Assembly (NCBI GenBank): GCA_024742485.1
Contig: JANSYK010000003.1
Span: 62,001 to 126,000 of the forward strand
Source: Alphaproteobacteria bacterium
GTDB lineage: Bacteria > Pseudomonadota > Alphaproteobacteria > Rhizobiales > Rhizobiaceae
Direction: 5' to 3'
DNA length: 64,000 bases
Position numbers and translations under genes: made by a program. Position 1 is the first letter of the stretch. Each line of letters starts with the position of its first letter. Positions 41,996 through 49,702 of the stretch are shown piece after piece. The notes beneath the pieces are model-generated. The model made no database searches and was not told the DNA's origin. It worked only from the letters and a program-made list of their open reading frames with translations.

Positions 41996-43083
41996 CGGAG
42001 ATCCTGGAGCGCGATTTCGGCGCATTCTTCGAGGTGCCGTTCGGTGTTTATGAGCCCGGCTCGCCCTATGTTTCGCCAATGAAAGCCGATCTTCGTCGGT
42101 TCTTGTCGTCGAAGGAAAATCCGCTCTTCGACAGTGAAGACGATTTTACCTTCTTCGCTGCTCGCAGGGACGATCGACCTGTCGGCAGAATTGTCGTCCA
42201 TCATCATCGCGCATCCAACCGGTTGCACCTGACCAACCGAGCCAGTTTCGGCTTCTTCGACTGTGCCGATGACCGGGAGGTTGCGGGGTGCCTGCTGGAC
42301 GCGGCCACCACTTGGGCAAGATCCAGGGGATTTGCCGAACTGGTGGGCAATTTCAATCTCACCGCGATGCAGCAATGCGGTGTGCAGACCGGTGGTTTTG
42401 AACATACGGCCTACACAGACATGATCGTGAATCCACCCCATATTCCCGAATTGCTGGATACACACGGTTTCGAAGCCTTCTTTCCCATGCGCACATTCGA
42501 ACTGGATTTGACGACGGCCGCGATGCCAGCGGTTCACAATCCGGCAAATGAGGGTGAGACCTATGCTCCGGTTCGCCGCCGGGATTTCGGACAACGCATG
42601 GAGGAGGCTCGACGGGTTCTCAACGACGGCTTCGCCGCAAATCCGATGTTCGTGCCGCTCAGTGCGGAAGAGTTCAAATTCCAGGCCGGTGAGATGATGG
42701 CGATTATCGATCCGCGGCTGTCTTCCGTCCTCAAGAAGGACGGCCAGCCTGTGGGTGTGGTCATCTGCATACCTGACCTGACCGGGTTCATGCGGGCAAC
42801 CCGGTCCCGTTTGAACATCACGACTCCGTGGCACTACCTTCGCCATCGTTTCGACCGAAAACGTGCGGTCATCATTTTCTACTCCGTAAGCCGCGATCAG
42901 CATGGGCAGGGCATTATGGGCCGTATGCTCGGCCGCACGCTCCAGGCTCTGCGTGAGGGCGGTTATGACAAGCTGGGGATCACCTGGATTGCCGACGAAA
43001 ATCCCGCCAGTCTGCGGCAGATGGAAAAACTGGGCGCGAAACCACTGCATACGCTTCACCTGTTCCGGAAACCGCTGGCATGA
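41992..43083 (+). CDS. GNAT-like N-acyltransferase, two-domain
   Basis: 363 residues. The N-terminal half contains FFAARRDDRPVGRIVVHHH and a tract ending LLDAATTWARSRGFAELVGNF, and the C-terminal half contains IIFYSVSRDQHGQGIMGRML, the acyl-CoA pyrophosphate loop (Q-x-x-G-x-M/G), followed by ITWIADENPASLRQMEKLGA, a normal GNAT ending. It may therefore be a tandem GNAT, with the first half degenerate. It overlaps both neighbours by 4 nt. Substrate unknown; acyl transfer to an amine in the same pathway as the E1-like protein is inferred. Confidence 0.78.
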   Translation: MTEILERDFGAFFEVPFGVYEPGSPYVSPMKADLRRFLSSKENPLFDSEDDFTFFAARRDDRPVGRIVVHHHRASNRLHLTNRASFGFFDCADDREVAGCLLDAATTWARSRGFAELVGNFNLTAMQQCGVQTGGFEHTAYTDMIVNPPHIPELLDTHGFEAFFPMRTFELDLTTAAMPAVHNPANEGETYAPVRRRDFGQRMEEARRVLNDGFAANPMFVPLSAEEFKFQAGEMMAIIDPRLSSVLKKDGQPVGVVICIPDLTGFMRATRSRLNITTPWHYLRHRFDRKRAVIIFYSVSRDQHGQGIMGRMLGRTLQALREGGYDKLGITWIADENPASLRQMEKLGAKPLHTLHLFRKPLA

Positions 43084-44060
43084 GCACCGGTCTTTGGCAT
43101 GAATTGATTGCTGAAGCAGCGCTGGCGCCCAGTGTTCACAATGTTCAGCCGTCCCGTTGGCGTATCGAGAATGAGGTGGTGACATTGTTCGAAGACCTCG
43201 ATGTTCGGCTGGCAGCCGCCGACCCGCGAGGACATGATGCGGCAATCAGCCTGGGAGCAAGCATCGAAGGTCTTTCGCTTGCGGCCGCCAGGCGCGGTCA
43301 TCGGCTGAAAGTGGAACTGTCGGACGACGCGCAGGTCGGGAAACTGCGCCCCGTTCTGACGGCAGAAATCGATGGCGCAGTGGATCCGGACCCACTGGCC
43401 GACATGGTGGAGCTGCGGGCATCCTGGCGCGGTGAATTTGCTCCGTGCACGGATCGTGACAGCCAGTGGGCCGGCGCTCTGTGTCGCCAGGATTGCCACG
43501 TCTTCACCCAGACCAGCGACAAGAAGGAAATCGCGGGGCTGGCGGACACCGCCAGCCTTTGTTTCATGCGCGATGCTGCGTTTCGCCGAGAGCTGATGCA
43601 TTGGATGCGATTGCGGCAGAGCCATCCGCGATGGGCGCGCGATGGCCTGAACGCAGACGCAATGCGCATGAGCCGCCTGGAGGCGATGGGGGTTCCACTG
43701 GTCATGGGACCAGCCTTTCCGCTGTTGGATCGGATTTCACTCGCAGAGACGCTGCTGTCGGAAGGGTCCAAGACCAGCAATGCGGCCGGATTAGCGATAT
43801 TCCATCGGCCCGCCGATGAGGATCCCCTTGAGAGCGGTCGGCATTTCTATCGTCTTTGGCTGCGATTTGAAGAAGCCGGGTTCGGTGCCGCGGTATTGGC
43901 GGCGCTTGCAGACCACCCACCAACGGCGGACCGAATTCGTCAGATGGCCGGTCTTGCCACCAACCGGCGGGTGGTGTCCGCATTTCGCGTCGGGCGACGA
44001 CCGAAGAATGTTAAATTCGCCCGCGCCCGGCGAAGCCTCGACGAAATTCTGCTCTCCTGA
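43080..44060 (+). CDS. Acg-type nitroreductase-family flavoprotein
   Basis: 326 residues, with two nitroreductase-like halves. The N-terminal AALAPSVHNVQPSRWRI segment and the repeated R-H-D-like motif DPRGHDAAISLGASI are typical for the Acg family (named for Mycobacterium tuberculosis Acg); LMHWMRLRQSHPRWARDGL follows in the second half. Such proteins bind FMN, some without reductase activity. In M. tuberculosis acg is a hypoxia-induced neighbour of the hspX small heat-shock gene; here the operon is divergent from hsp20 with a FixK-like box in between. It is last in the operon, with no gene for 258 nt after it. Confidence 0.85.
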   Translation: MSTGLWHELIAEAALAPSVHNVQPSRWRIENEVVTLFEDLDVRLAAADPRGHDAAISLGASIEGLSLAAARRGHRLKVELSDDAQVGKLRPVLTAEIDGAVDPDPLADMVELRASWRGEFAPCTDRDSQWAGALCRQDCHVFTQTSDKKEIAGLADTASLCFMRDAAFRRELMHWMRLRQSHPRWARDGLNADAMRMSRLEAMGVPLVMGPAFPLLDRISLAETLLSEGSKTSNAAGLAIFHRPADEDPLESGRHFYRLWLRFEEAGFGAAVLAALADHPPTADRIRQMAGLATNRRVVSAFRVGRRPKNVKFARARRSLDEILLS

Positions 44061-44318
44061 GCGGTCCTTCTTCGCCTGGCGGATCGTTTTAACGCGCTTG
44101 CCGATTACCCGAATTACTGCGCTTACGTTGAAAGGGCCACATCAAGACCAGCCTTTGAAAAGGCCTACCAAGGTCAACTCGCCCATTTCGCTGCGGCAGA
44201 CTAACTCCGCCTCAAGTAATCCGGCTGGTTGGCAGGTGCGGACTCCTCCCGACCTTTACCGCACGACGGTTGAAATCGGCGTCAACGACCGGACAGACGG
44301 CGATAGAACGCCAGCCCA

Positions 44319-45017
44319 TCAGCGACCGCGTACCGCGACCTTGATTTTCTCTGGCAACGTTTTCGCGGCAGCGGTGACTGTCGAGCGCGGAAGCCGATGT
44401 GAGTTTCTGCTGAGAAATTCAACCAAAGCCGCTTCATTTCGCTTCCCGGCTTCCCTGACCCAGGAGCCGATGGCCCTTTGGACATAAGCGTCCTCATCTT
44501 CCGCCAGAATCTCGGCCACGCGGAACGTGTCGAACACCTCGCCACGTTTGATGAAAGCGTGCGTGCTGACCAAAGCGGTGCGCCGTTCATGTGGATCATC
44601 TGAACGCGCCAGTTGGTCCAGAATCGAGCGATCCTTGTCGAAAAGGTATGCACCAATGACATGCGGAGCGGCCCGGTCCACAAGGTCCCAGTTGTTGATC
44701 CTGTCGTGGCGGCGCAGATAGAGACCGAACAGCGCCTTGCGGTGTGCCGGATCCGATTTTCCTTGTCGGGCCTGAAAGTCCATGACCGAGACCGCTGCCA
44801 TACGAACTTCATATCTGGTGTCTTCAAGCAGGGACTCGATCTCTTCCAACGACAGCGCTGCGAATTGCTTCGCCAATGGAAAGACCTTGGGCATCGGCAC
44901 GCCCATCACCTGCGTCTCGTGATCGCCACCTTTATAGAACCGGGCGACATAAGCGACTGTCGATGGATCGGCTGCGCTTTCCAAAGCGGTCACCAGGTCT
45001 GTCGCTGCTACTTTCAT
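44319..45017 (-). CDS. DNA alkylation repair protein, AlkD-like
   Basis: 232 residues made of HEAT-like helical repeats. The glycosylase residues of AlkD are at matching positions: Trp110 and Asp114 in NNWDLVD, and Arg145/146 in DPHERRTAL. The enzyme excises N3- and N7-alkylpurines without base flipping. It is the last gene of an arsR-SRPBCC-alkD unit and overlaps the preceding frameshifted gene by 4 nt (ATGA). It should still be translated even though the upstream frame is broken. Confidence 0.88.
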   Translation of the reverse strand: MKVAATDLVTALESAADPSTVAYVARFYKGGDHETQVMGVPMPKVFPLAKQFAALSLEEIESLLEDTRYEVRMAAVSVMDFQARQGKSDPAHRKALFGLYLRRHDRINNWDLVDRAAPHVIGAYLFDKDRSILDQLARSDDPHERRTALVSTHAFIKRGEVFDTFRVAEILAEDEDAYVQRAIGSWVREAGKRNEAALVEFLSRNSHRLPRSTVTAAAKTLPEKIKVAVRGR

Positions 45018-45483
45018 ACGATTTCGAAGATCAGTGTATCAAGGGTGCAATAACAGGCCTCCAGCCCTTCATCCATTGGGCTTTGCAGCACACCGTCGCG
45101 TGTAGCCTGGCTATCGTAGTGCAGGTGCATTGTGACGTTCGTCTTGCCGTCATTTTCGGAGAACACGTGTTCAACAAGCGTTTCGTTATCCGGAAAGATA
45201 TCGAAGACTTCGGTGCACAATATACGGTGTTCGGGTGCAATCTCTCGATAAACCACCGTGGCGGTCATGCGCCCGTCGACCCATTCCCAAACGCAGCGAT
45301 AGGCACCGCCGACACGCAGGTCGATCTCGCACTCGGGCATTGGTGGCCGGACGGATCGGTCAACCAACGTTTGACCAGATCTGGTTCAGTATGGGCCCGC
45401 CAGACAAGTGACCTGGGTGCGTCAAAGCTGCGCACGATCATAATCGTGGTCTCTGTTGGAGTGGTCATTTTGAGGGGTTTCAT
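45014..45483 (-). pseudogene. SRPBCC (AHSA1-like) protein, single-base frameshift
   Basis: Two frames together make one SRPBCC protein. The N-terminal part from ATG 45483 reads IMIVRSFDAPRSLVWRAHTE ... LVKRWLTDPSGH and then loses homology, while the next frame continues MPECEIDLRVGGAYRCVWEW to the stop at 45014. The join is near 45341, where one base is missing between GGC-CAC and ATG. The combined product would be about 156 residues, the normal AHSA1 length. The upstream arsR stop and downstream alkD start overlap its ends exactly, so the gene was intact recently; a sequencing error is equally possible. Confidence 0.8.
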
Positions 45484-45812
45484 AACGGGTCATCCTCCTG
45501 TTTGAGGTCATCCAATACGCTGTCGAGGCGCGCGTAGTTTGCCTGCCAGACCGTGCGATACCTTTCCAACCAGTCCTCGATGGCCGTAAACGCAGCTGGT
45601 TCGATCCGGCGCGGCCGAGAGGTGCCGTCAATGCGGGTCGATATCAGTCCGGCTTGCTCCAGCACCTTGAGATGGCGCGAAATGGAAGGCTGCGACATCG
45701 TAAAGGGTACTGTGATTTGATCGACAGTTGCCTCTCCATCGACAAGTCGCGCGAGGATGGCCCGGCGTGTCGGGTCAGAAAGGGCGTGGAAAACGGAATC
45801 AAGGGAGTGCAT
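45480..45812 (-). CDS. ArsR family transcriptional regulator (upstream of frameshifted SRPBCC)
   Basis: From ATG 45812 the product has 110 residues, a standard ArsR winged helix (VFHALSDPTRRAILARLVDG, then TMSQPSISRHLKVLEQAGLI). No Cys cluster for metal sensing is present, so it belongs to the non-metal branch usually paired with SRPBCC proteins. It overlaps that gene by 4 nt. A palindromic operator sits just upstream at 45823-45846, indicating autoregulation. Confidence 0.9.
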   Translation of the reverse strand: MHSLDSVFHALSDPTRRAILARLVDGEATVDQITVPFTMSQPSISRHLKVLEQAGLISTRIDGTSRPRRIEPAAFTAIEDWLERYRTVWQANYARLDSVLDDLKQEDDPL

Positions 45813-45822
45813 AATTCCATTG

Positions 45823-45846
45823 TATAGCACATTTGCTATATAGCAA
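45823..45846. promoter_or_regulatory. ArsR operator, 45.8 kb
   Basis: TTGCTATATAGCAA (45833-45846) is a perfect 14-bp palindrome, and TATAGC at 45823-45828 adds a second half-site facing GCTATA at 45835-45840. The element ends 11 nt before the arsR ATG at 45812 and differs in sequence from the operators of the second arsR. Confidence 0.6.
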
Positions 45847-45865
45847 TATTAGAATGCAGTGGATC

Positions 45866-46450
45866 TCATGAGTTGGACTGCCAGAGCTGCGGATAAAGCC
45901 GGATCAATCCAAAGTCGTCGACAATGAGATCGGCATGATAGTCGTGCGATGGAGATGAATATGTGTAGACCGTCTCCGAGCGGCGCCGATAAGCCTGCTT
46001 CAGTGGCTTCAAGCGCCAGTCCTCGGTGTCAAGCCAGAGGGCGGTGGTTTCCACCGAAGCGCCGATTTCCAGCCCCAGTCTCCTGATGGCATTCGTATTG
46101 GTCGCTGGCGTGAAGCCCAGATCAATGTCCAGCAGCCCACCCATACCGCTCAGTTTCTCGCCTTGAAGGGTCCAATGTCCCGCAGCGGAACGCTTCAGCG
46201 CCAGGGACTTCTCTGCGGCGCCAATTCGTCCGACGACCTCAGCCGAGAGGCTGTTCCAATTGGAGTCGCATATGACACAATAGTCGAGCTGCGCAGGCTC
46301 ATTCTCTGCCTTGTAGACGGCCGTCCCGGAAATCATGAAGCCATCGGCAGACCGATAGACAAAGCAGGCGTCCATACCCGGCACATCGAGGCGGCTCCAC
46401 AAAGAGGTGCGAAGCAGTTCCCTTGCTCTATTCGAAGCGTTTCCAGCCAC
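45866..46450 (-). CDS. Putative glycolipid-binding family protein
   Basis: 194 residues from a GTG start 2 nt after the SRPBCC stop. The pattern is that of the glycolipid-binding family (PF06475 type): an early WSRLDVPGMDACFVYRSADG segment, DYCVICDSNWNSLSAEV, the signature DIDLGFTPATNTNAIRRLGL, and a C-terminal DDFGLIRLYPQLW. The biochemical role of the family is poorly defined. It is third in the arsR-SRPBCC unit. The gene appears intact. Confidence 0.82.
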   Translation of the reverse strand: MAGNASNRARELLRTSLWSRLDVPGMDACFVYRSADGFMISGTAVYKAENEPAQLDYCVICDSNWNSLSAEVVGRIGAAEKSLALKRSAAGHWTLQGEKLSGMGGLLDIDLGFTPATNTNAIRRLGLEIGASVETTALWLDTEDWRLKPLKQAYRRRSETVYTYSSPSHDYHADLIVDDFGLIRLYPQLWQSNS

Positions 46451-46452
46451 TG

Positions 46453-46920
46453 CTAGCTCAACGATTTGGCGTAGTCTTCAAGTTGGGTGGCCACCGTTCC
46501 CCATCCATCAAAAAAACCCATATCCTCATGCGATTGTCGGGCTTCGGGCGAGCGGTGTCGCGCAGTCGCGGTGTACCTGGTCCCGCCATTTCCATCGTCT
46601 TCAAACTCGATGATCGCGGTCATGAACGGATCGGCGGCAGGTTTCCAACCCTCGCTGTAGGTATCAGTAAAAACCAAACGCTGGCCTTCCACGACTTCGA
46701 GATAGACCCCTTCGTTCTCCATCACGTTGCCGTCGACATTCATCGTCGTGTTGAATTTTCCGCCGACACGCAAATCAATCGCGCAAGCGTCGATGGTGTA
46801 GGGCTTCGGGATGAAAAAGTTTTTGATGTGTTCAGGTTTGGTCCAGCATTCCCACAGGAGAGAGCGCGGTGCATCGAGCACGCGTGTGAATGTGAGATCG
46901 GTTTTCGGGTCAAGGTTCAT
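46453..46920 (-). CDS. SRPBCC domain protein (AHSA1/polyketide cyclase-like)
   Basis: 155 residues, an intact START-like SRPBCC fold. Seen: DLTFTRVLDAPRSLLWECWT, the IDLRVGGKFNTTM strand pair, RLVFTDTYSEGW and a C-terminal GWGTVATQLEDYAKSL helix. These are hydrophobic-ligand binding proteins of unknown substrate, very often behind an ArsR gene as here (4-nt overlap). It is a paralogue of the frameshifted gene at 45014-45483. Confidence 0.9.
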   Translation of the reverse strand: MNLDPKTDLTFTRVLDAPRSLLWECWTKPEHIKNFFIPKPYTIDACAIDLRVGGKFNTTMNVDGNVMENEGVYLEVVEGQRLVFTDTYSEGWKPAADPFMTAIIEFEDDGNGGTRYTATARHRSPEARQSHEDMGFFDGWGTVATQLEDYAKSLS

Positions 46921-47258
46921 TTGCGGTGCTCCTTCATGAGGTCGCTGACATAGTCATCAAAGCGGTCGAGCCGTCCTTCCCAGATTTCGCTTTGCTCGCT
47001 CAACCAGTCCCTGGCCGGGGTGAGAGCGTCTGGGTTCAGCTCGCAAATCCTTGTTCGGCCGTGCTTCTGCGATGTGATCAGACGAGCCGCTTCGAGCTTC
47101 TTCAGATGCTCCATGAACGAGGGCAGGGCCATGTCATGAGGCTCTGCCAACTCGGTGACCGACGCCTCGCCTTGCGCAAGTCGTTGAAGGATCGTGCGCC
47201 GTGTTGGATCACCGAGAGCGGCAAAGCACAGGTCGAGGTTGGAAAAAAGCTTAGACAT
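46917..47258 (-). CDS. ArsR family transcriptional regulator (second module)
   Basis: ATG 47258 gives 113 residues; an upstream ATG-like start at 47288 would run through the operator. The winged helix is clear (CFAALGDPTRRTILQRLAQG, then MALPSFMEHLKKLEAARLI). No metal-binding Cys are present. The start codon lies inside a near-perfect dyad (47250-47267), and a second perfect dyad lies at 47299-47314. It is first in the arsR-SRPBCC-glycolipid-binding unit. Confidence 0.9.
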   Translation of the reverse strand: MSKLFSNLDLCFAALGDPTRRTILQRLAQGEASVTELAEPHDMALPSFMEHLKKLEAARLITSQKHGRTRICELNPDALTPARDWLSEQSEIWEGRLDRFDDYVSDLMKEHRK

Positions 47259-47267
47259 ATGCCTAAG
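47250..47267. promoter_or_regulatory. ArsR operator overlapping the arsR start codon
   Basis: CTTAG-ACATATGC-CTAAG is an 18-bp dyad with one mismatched pair; the ATG of arsR (47258-47256 on the minus strand) is at its centre. It shares the TTAG/CTAA core with the dyad at 47299-47314, so both are probable binding sites of the same regulator. Confidence 0.5.
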
Positions 47268-47298
47268 TAACATACAGATTGTCGCCAATCAAGAATAC

Positions 47299-47314
47299 TT
47301 AGGATTATTCCTAA
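47299..47314. promoter_or_regulatory. ArsR operator upstream of arsR
   Basis: TTAGGA-TTAT-TCCTAA is a perfect 6-bp inverted repeat with a 4-nt spacer, 41 nt upstream of the arsR start, in the expected promoter position. Confidence 0.6.
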
Positions 47315-47466
47315 CCAAAGCCTGGTAAACCCTGAAAGCGCCGTTTGTTGCACCCGATCAACAAAGACCGCCCTGGAAGCCCCGGAAGCCCTAGAAGATT
47401 ATGAGAGTTTGCTCGCTTCGCAAGAGGGTACTGTCGGTACGATGCCAATCTCCTTGGACCGCCTAC

Positions 47467-48438
47467 TTACCGCTTTTGGCAAGCACCTCGCCGGATAAGA
47501 CCGCCCTTGTTTGTGTCGCGCTGATACGCTCTCAGGACACGCAAAGCCATCAGCGTGTTCCACCGGCTGGGTCGCCGTGCCTCTTCCATCTTGAAATGGA
47601 CTTTCCCGGCGCGTGCAGCTTGAACGGGCCAGCGGCCGTCATCTCGCCGTTTCGAAATCAGAACGCGCAATGCGTCTGCCATCCGATCATCCCAAGGCGC
47701 GCGTGCAGCACGGAAATGGTCCAGGCAACGCAAAATGTTGTAGAACCATCTCGGCGGAAATGAGAGCTGCAGAAAATCCTTGCGGATGATTTCGCCAGTC
47801 CTGTCTGACTTGTAAAGGCGGTGAAGCAAAATGAACTCCCGTGCCGCCGCGGCAGCTTTCTGGAGTTCATCAAGTCTGTGGCAATAGCCCTTGTCAGCGT
47901 ATTCTTGGATGCCTTCAAGCACCGACAGCGTTGAATGCAAGGAGCTGTGCCGCGCACCCGAGCGATTGCTACGGCAATTGAATCCGCCGTCCGCCATGTG
48001 TTCGTTCAATAGAAAGTCCACAATCGACCGCAGCTGTTCCTCCGGCGTCCCGAAGTAGCTCGCGTAGTTCAGCACCATGCCGTTGACACAGACATCGCTT
48101 GCATCACCGGCGTGGGAACAGAGTATTCCGCCATCCGGTCCCTTGAGATCACCGAAAACGTCACGAAGACTCTTGCGGATTAACGGATGATCCGGGGCTA
48201 TACAGAGGGTTTTCAAATCGAGCAGCGTATAGTGGGTGCTCGTCCATTTCGGCTGATAAAAACGCTCTCCCCAGGAACCGTCCTGGTTTCGGTATTCAAG
48301 GAATTGACTTCCCCATCCTTCCGCCGCAATCCGCGCTTGAATATCGGGACGATGATCATCGAGAAGATCCCGGTATGTCTGGTATTGGATTGCCGGATCA
48401 CCCTGGAGTAGCCAGTCAATGATTTCCGGGTTTCTCAT
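47467..48438 (-). CDS. Terpenoid-cyclase-fold (squalene cyclase/prenyltransferase-like) protein
   Basis: 323 residues of helical repeats. QW-like motifs are visible: NQDGSWGERFYQPKW near residue 52 and ADGGFNCR near 150, with RRDDGRWPVQ near 270. These mark the alpha/alpha-barrel shared by squalene cyclases and prenyltransferase beta subunits. The protein is about half the length of true squalene cyclases and no DXDD motif is seen, so catalysis is doubtful. It stands alone on the minus strand. Function is unknown. Confidence 0.75.
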   Translation of the reverse strand: MRNPEIIDWLLQGDPAIQYQTYRDLLDDHRPDIQARIAAEGWGSQFLEYRNQDGSWGERFYQPKWTSTHYTLLDLKTLCIAPDHPLIRKSLRDVFGDLKGPDGGILCSHAGDASDVCVNGMVLNYASYFGTPEEQLRSIVDFLLNEHMADGGFNCRSNRSGARHSSLHSTLSVLEGIQEYADKGYCHRLDELQKAAAAAREFILLHRLYKSDRTGEIIRKDFLQLSFPPRWFYNILRCLDHFRAARAPWDDRMADALRVLISKRRDDGRWPVQAARAGKVHFKMEEARRPSRWNTLMALRVLRAYQRDTNKGGLIRRGACQKR

Positions 48439-48807
48439 CCCACGAAACTAACACTGCGGATTCATCACCACTTGATTCAGATCAGTGGCCAACACATACC
48501 CTATGTCTGCCTTGCGATGCCGATGAGTCAATCAAATACCGTGCAGCATTCGTCAACATCCGGTTCAAAGCAGACATTCGCTGCGATCGTGCCAAGGTCG
48601 GTTTGTGAGAGAGATGTTCAACAAACGGATGCCTTCGGTGTGGTTTTTGTCAATGTGTGAGTGGCTGCTGCAGCCCCATGGCCGCTATAGGCCCAAATGG
48701 TCGATCATGTATCGTTTCGTGTATGAACCGTTGAGCCGAATCGCGTTGGCCTGTCATGATGCAATGATCTCGTTGCATGACCAAACGTCCAGAAAGGAAC
48801 ACGCAGC
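48439..48807. other. Gene-free interval with a dispersed short repeat
   Basis: This 369-nt interval lies between the divergent terpenoid-cyclase-fold and VOC genes. It contains the 17-nt repeat at 48567-48583 and a near-miss to a FixK box at 48473-48486 (TTGAT-TCAG-ATCAG). Short frames at 48472-48811 have no recognisable homology. Confidence 0.45.
48567..48583 (+). repeat. Short dispersed repeat, copy 1
   Basis: AAAGCAGACATTCGCTG here is identical over 17 nt, in reverse orientation, to 56626-56642. Both copies are in non-coding intervals of the accessory stretch. Confidence 0.4.
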
Positions 48808-49224
48808 ATGATTGCATACGTCACCGTCGGTGCTGATGACATGGCTCTCGCGAAGCGGTTTTACTCTGCATTCCTGCCAGCCCTTGATTACGGGCTGGAG
48901 GAGGGGCCTGAGGGCCTGAGCTACGTGCTGCCCGTCCAACCGGGCCAATCTGCTGCTCCGCCGGATTTCTATGTCAAACCGCCCTTTGATGGACGTCCGG
49001 CGTCGGCTGGGAACGGTGCCATGGTCGCCTTTGAAGCCCGCAGTCAAAAGCAGGTTCGGGATCTTCACGCCGCCGCGCTTGCCGCAGGCGGCTTTGACGA
49101 GGGCCAGCCGGGCTTCCGTGACTCCTATGGACCTCATTTTTATGTTGGCTACCTTCGCGACCCTCAAGGCAACAAGATCGCACTGTTCTCCAGCAATCCG
49201 GACGAACCCGGCCGAGACGGATAA
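48808..49224 (+). CDS. VOC (glyoxalase/bleomycin-resistance-like) family protein
   Basis: 138 residues, ATG 48808 with AGGA 9 nt upstream. It has the paired beta-alpha-beta-beta-beta units of VOC proteins: IAYVTVGADDMALAKRFYSA at the start and HFYVGYLRDPQGNKIALF at the end, where the G-N-K-I block is typical. Metal ligands are not obvious. The family includes dioxygenases, isomerases and binding proteins, so no reaction is assigned. It is isolated, with gaps on both sides. Confidence 0.88.
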   Translation: MIAYVTVGADDMALAKRFYSAFLPALDYGLEEGPEGLSYVLPVQPGQSAAPPDFYVKPPFDGRPASAGNGAMVAFEARSQKQVRDLHAAALAAGGFDEGQPGFRDSYGPHFYVGYLRDPQGNKIALFSSNPDEPGRDG

Positions 49225-49702
49225 CACCGGTTACACGGGCGACGAAAGCGCATTTGATGTGATCCCTGAAAATGCCGTTGGCTTTGGGCTGTGGGCCATC
49301 CTCCATGTCACGATTTAGCCCTTCCAAATGGGGTGCCTTCCCGTTCAGATATTCCGCGATGCCACTTTGGTTTCTCGCTCAGGGCGGAGCTTTGGTCCCT
49401 GATGGGCATCTCGATGTGTCGGGCTTTTGCGCAAATGATCGCGCTTCTTCAACATTCTGAGGTTGTGCGAGTGCCCTGTATTGCAGAAATGCGACTTGGG
49501 GTTCGAATACCGTCAAAATCTGTTTGGCGAACGGCTGGTTTCATCCCCAGAACCGAGACTGCTGTGATCATACATCTCGTCTTCACGAACAGACCCGGTG
49601 ATGCGGATTGAGCCAAATCAACCGGCCAGGGTCGCTCACGATGTAGGGAGGATCAGGATTTCAAGATTCGATCTGGTAAGGGCCCTATAGGAAGTCGTCC
49701 AA
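49225..49702. other. Gene-free interval
   Basis: This 478-nt interval between the VOC and FAD-oxidoreductase genes has several short frames (for example 49291-49611) with no recognisable product. No stem-loop or promoter could be assigned. It may be eroded coding sequence. Confidence 0.4.

Noticed and set aside
41764-43245. A 493-codon open frame on the minus strand
   Set aside because: It is antisense to the GNAT gene and the ends of its neighbours, with no recognisable domain.
48473-48486. TTGAT-TCAG-ATCAG, a possible second FixK box
   Set aside because: The last base of the second half-site is wrong and it lies only about 35 nt before the start codon of a gene with no known oxygen link.
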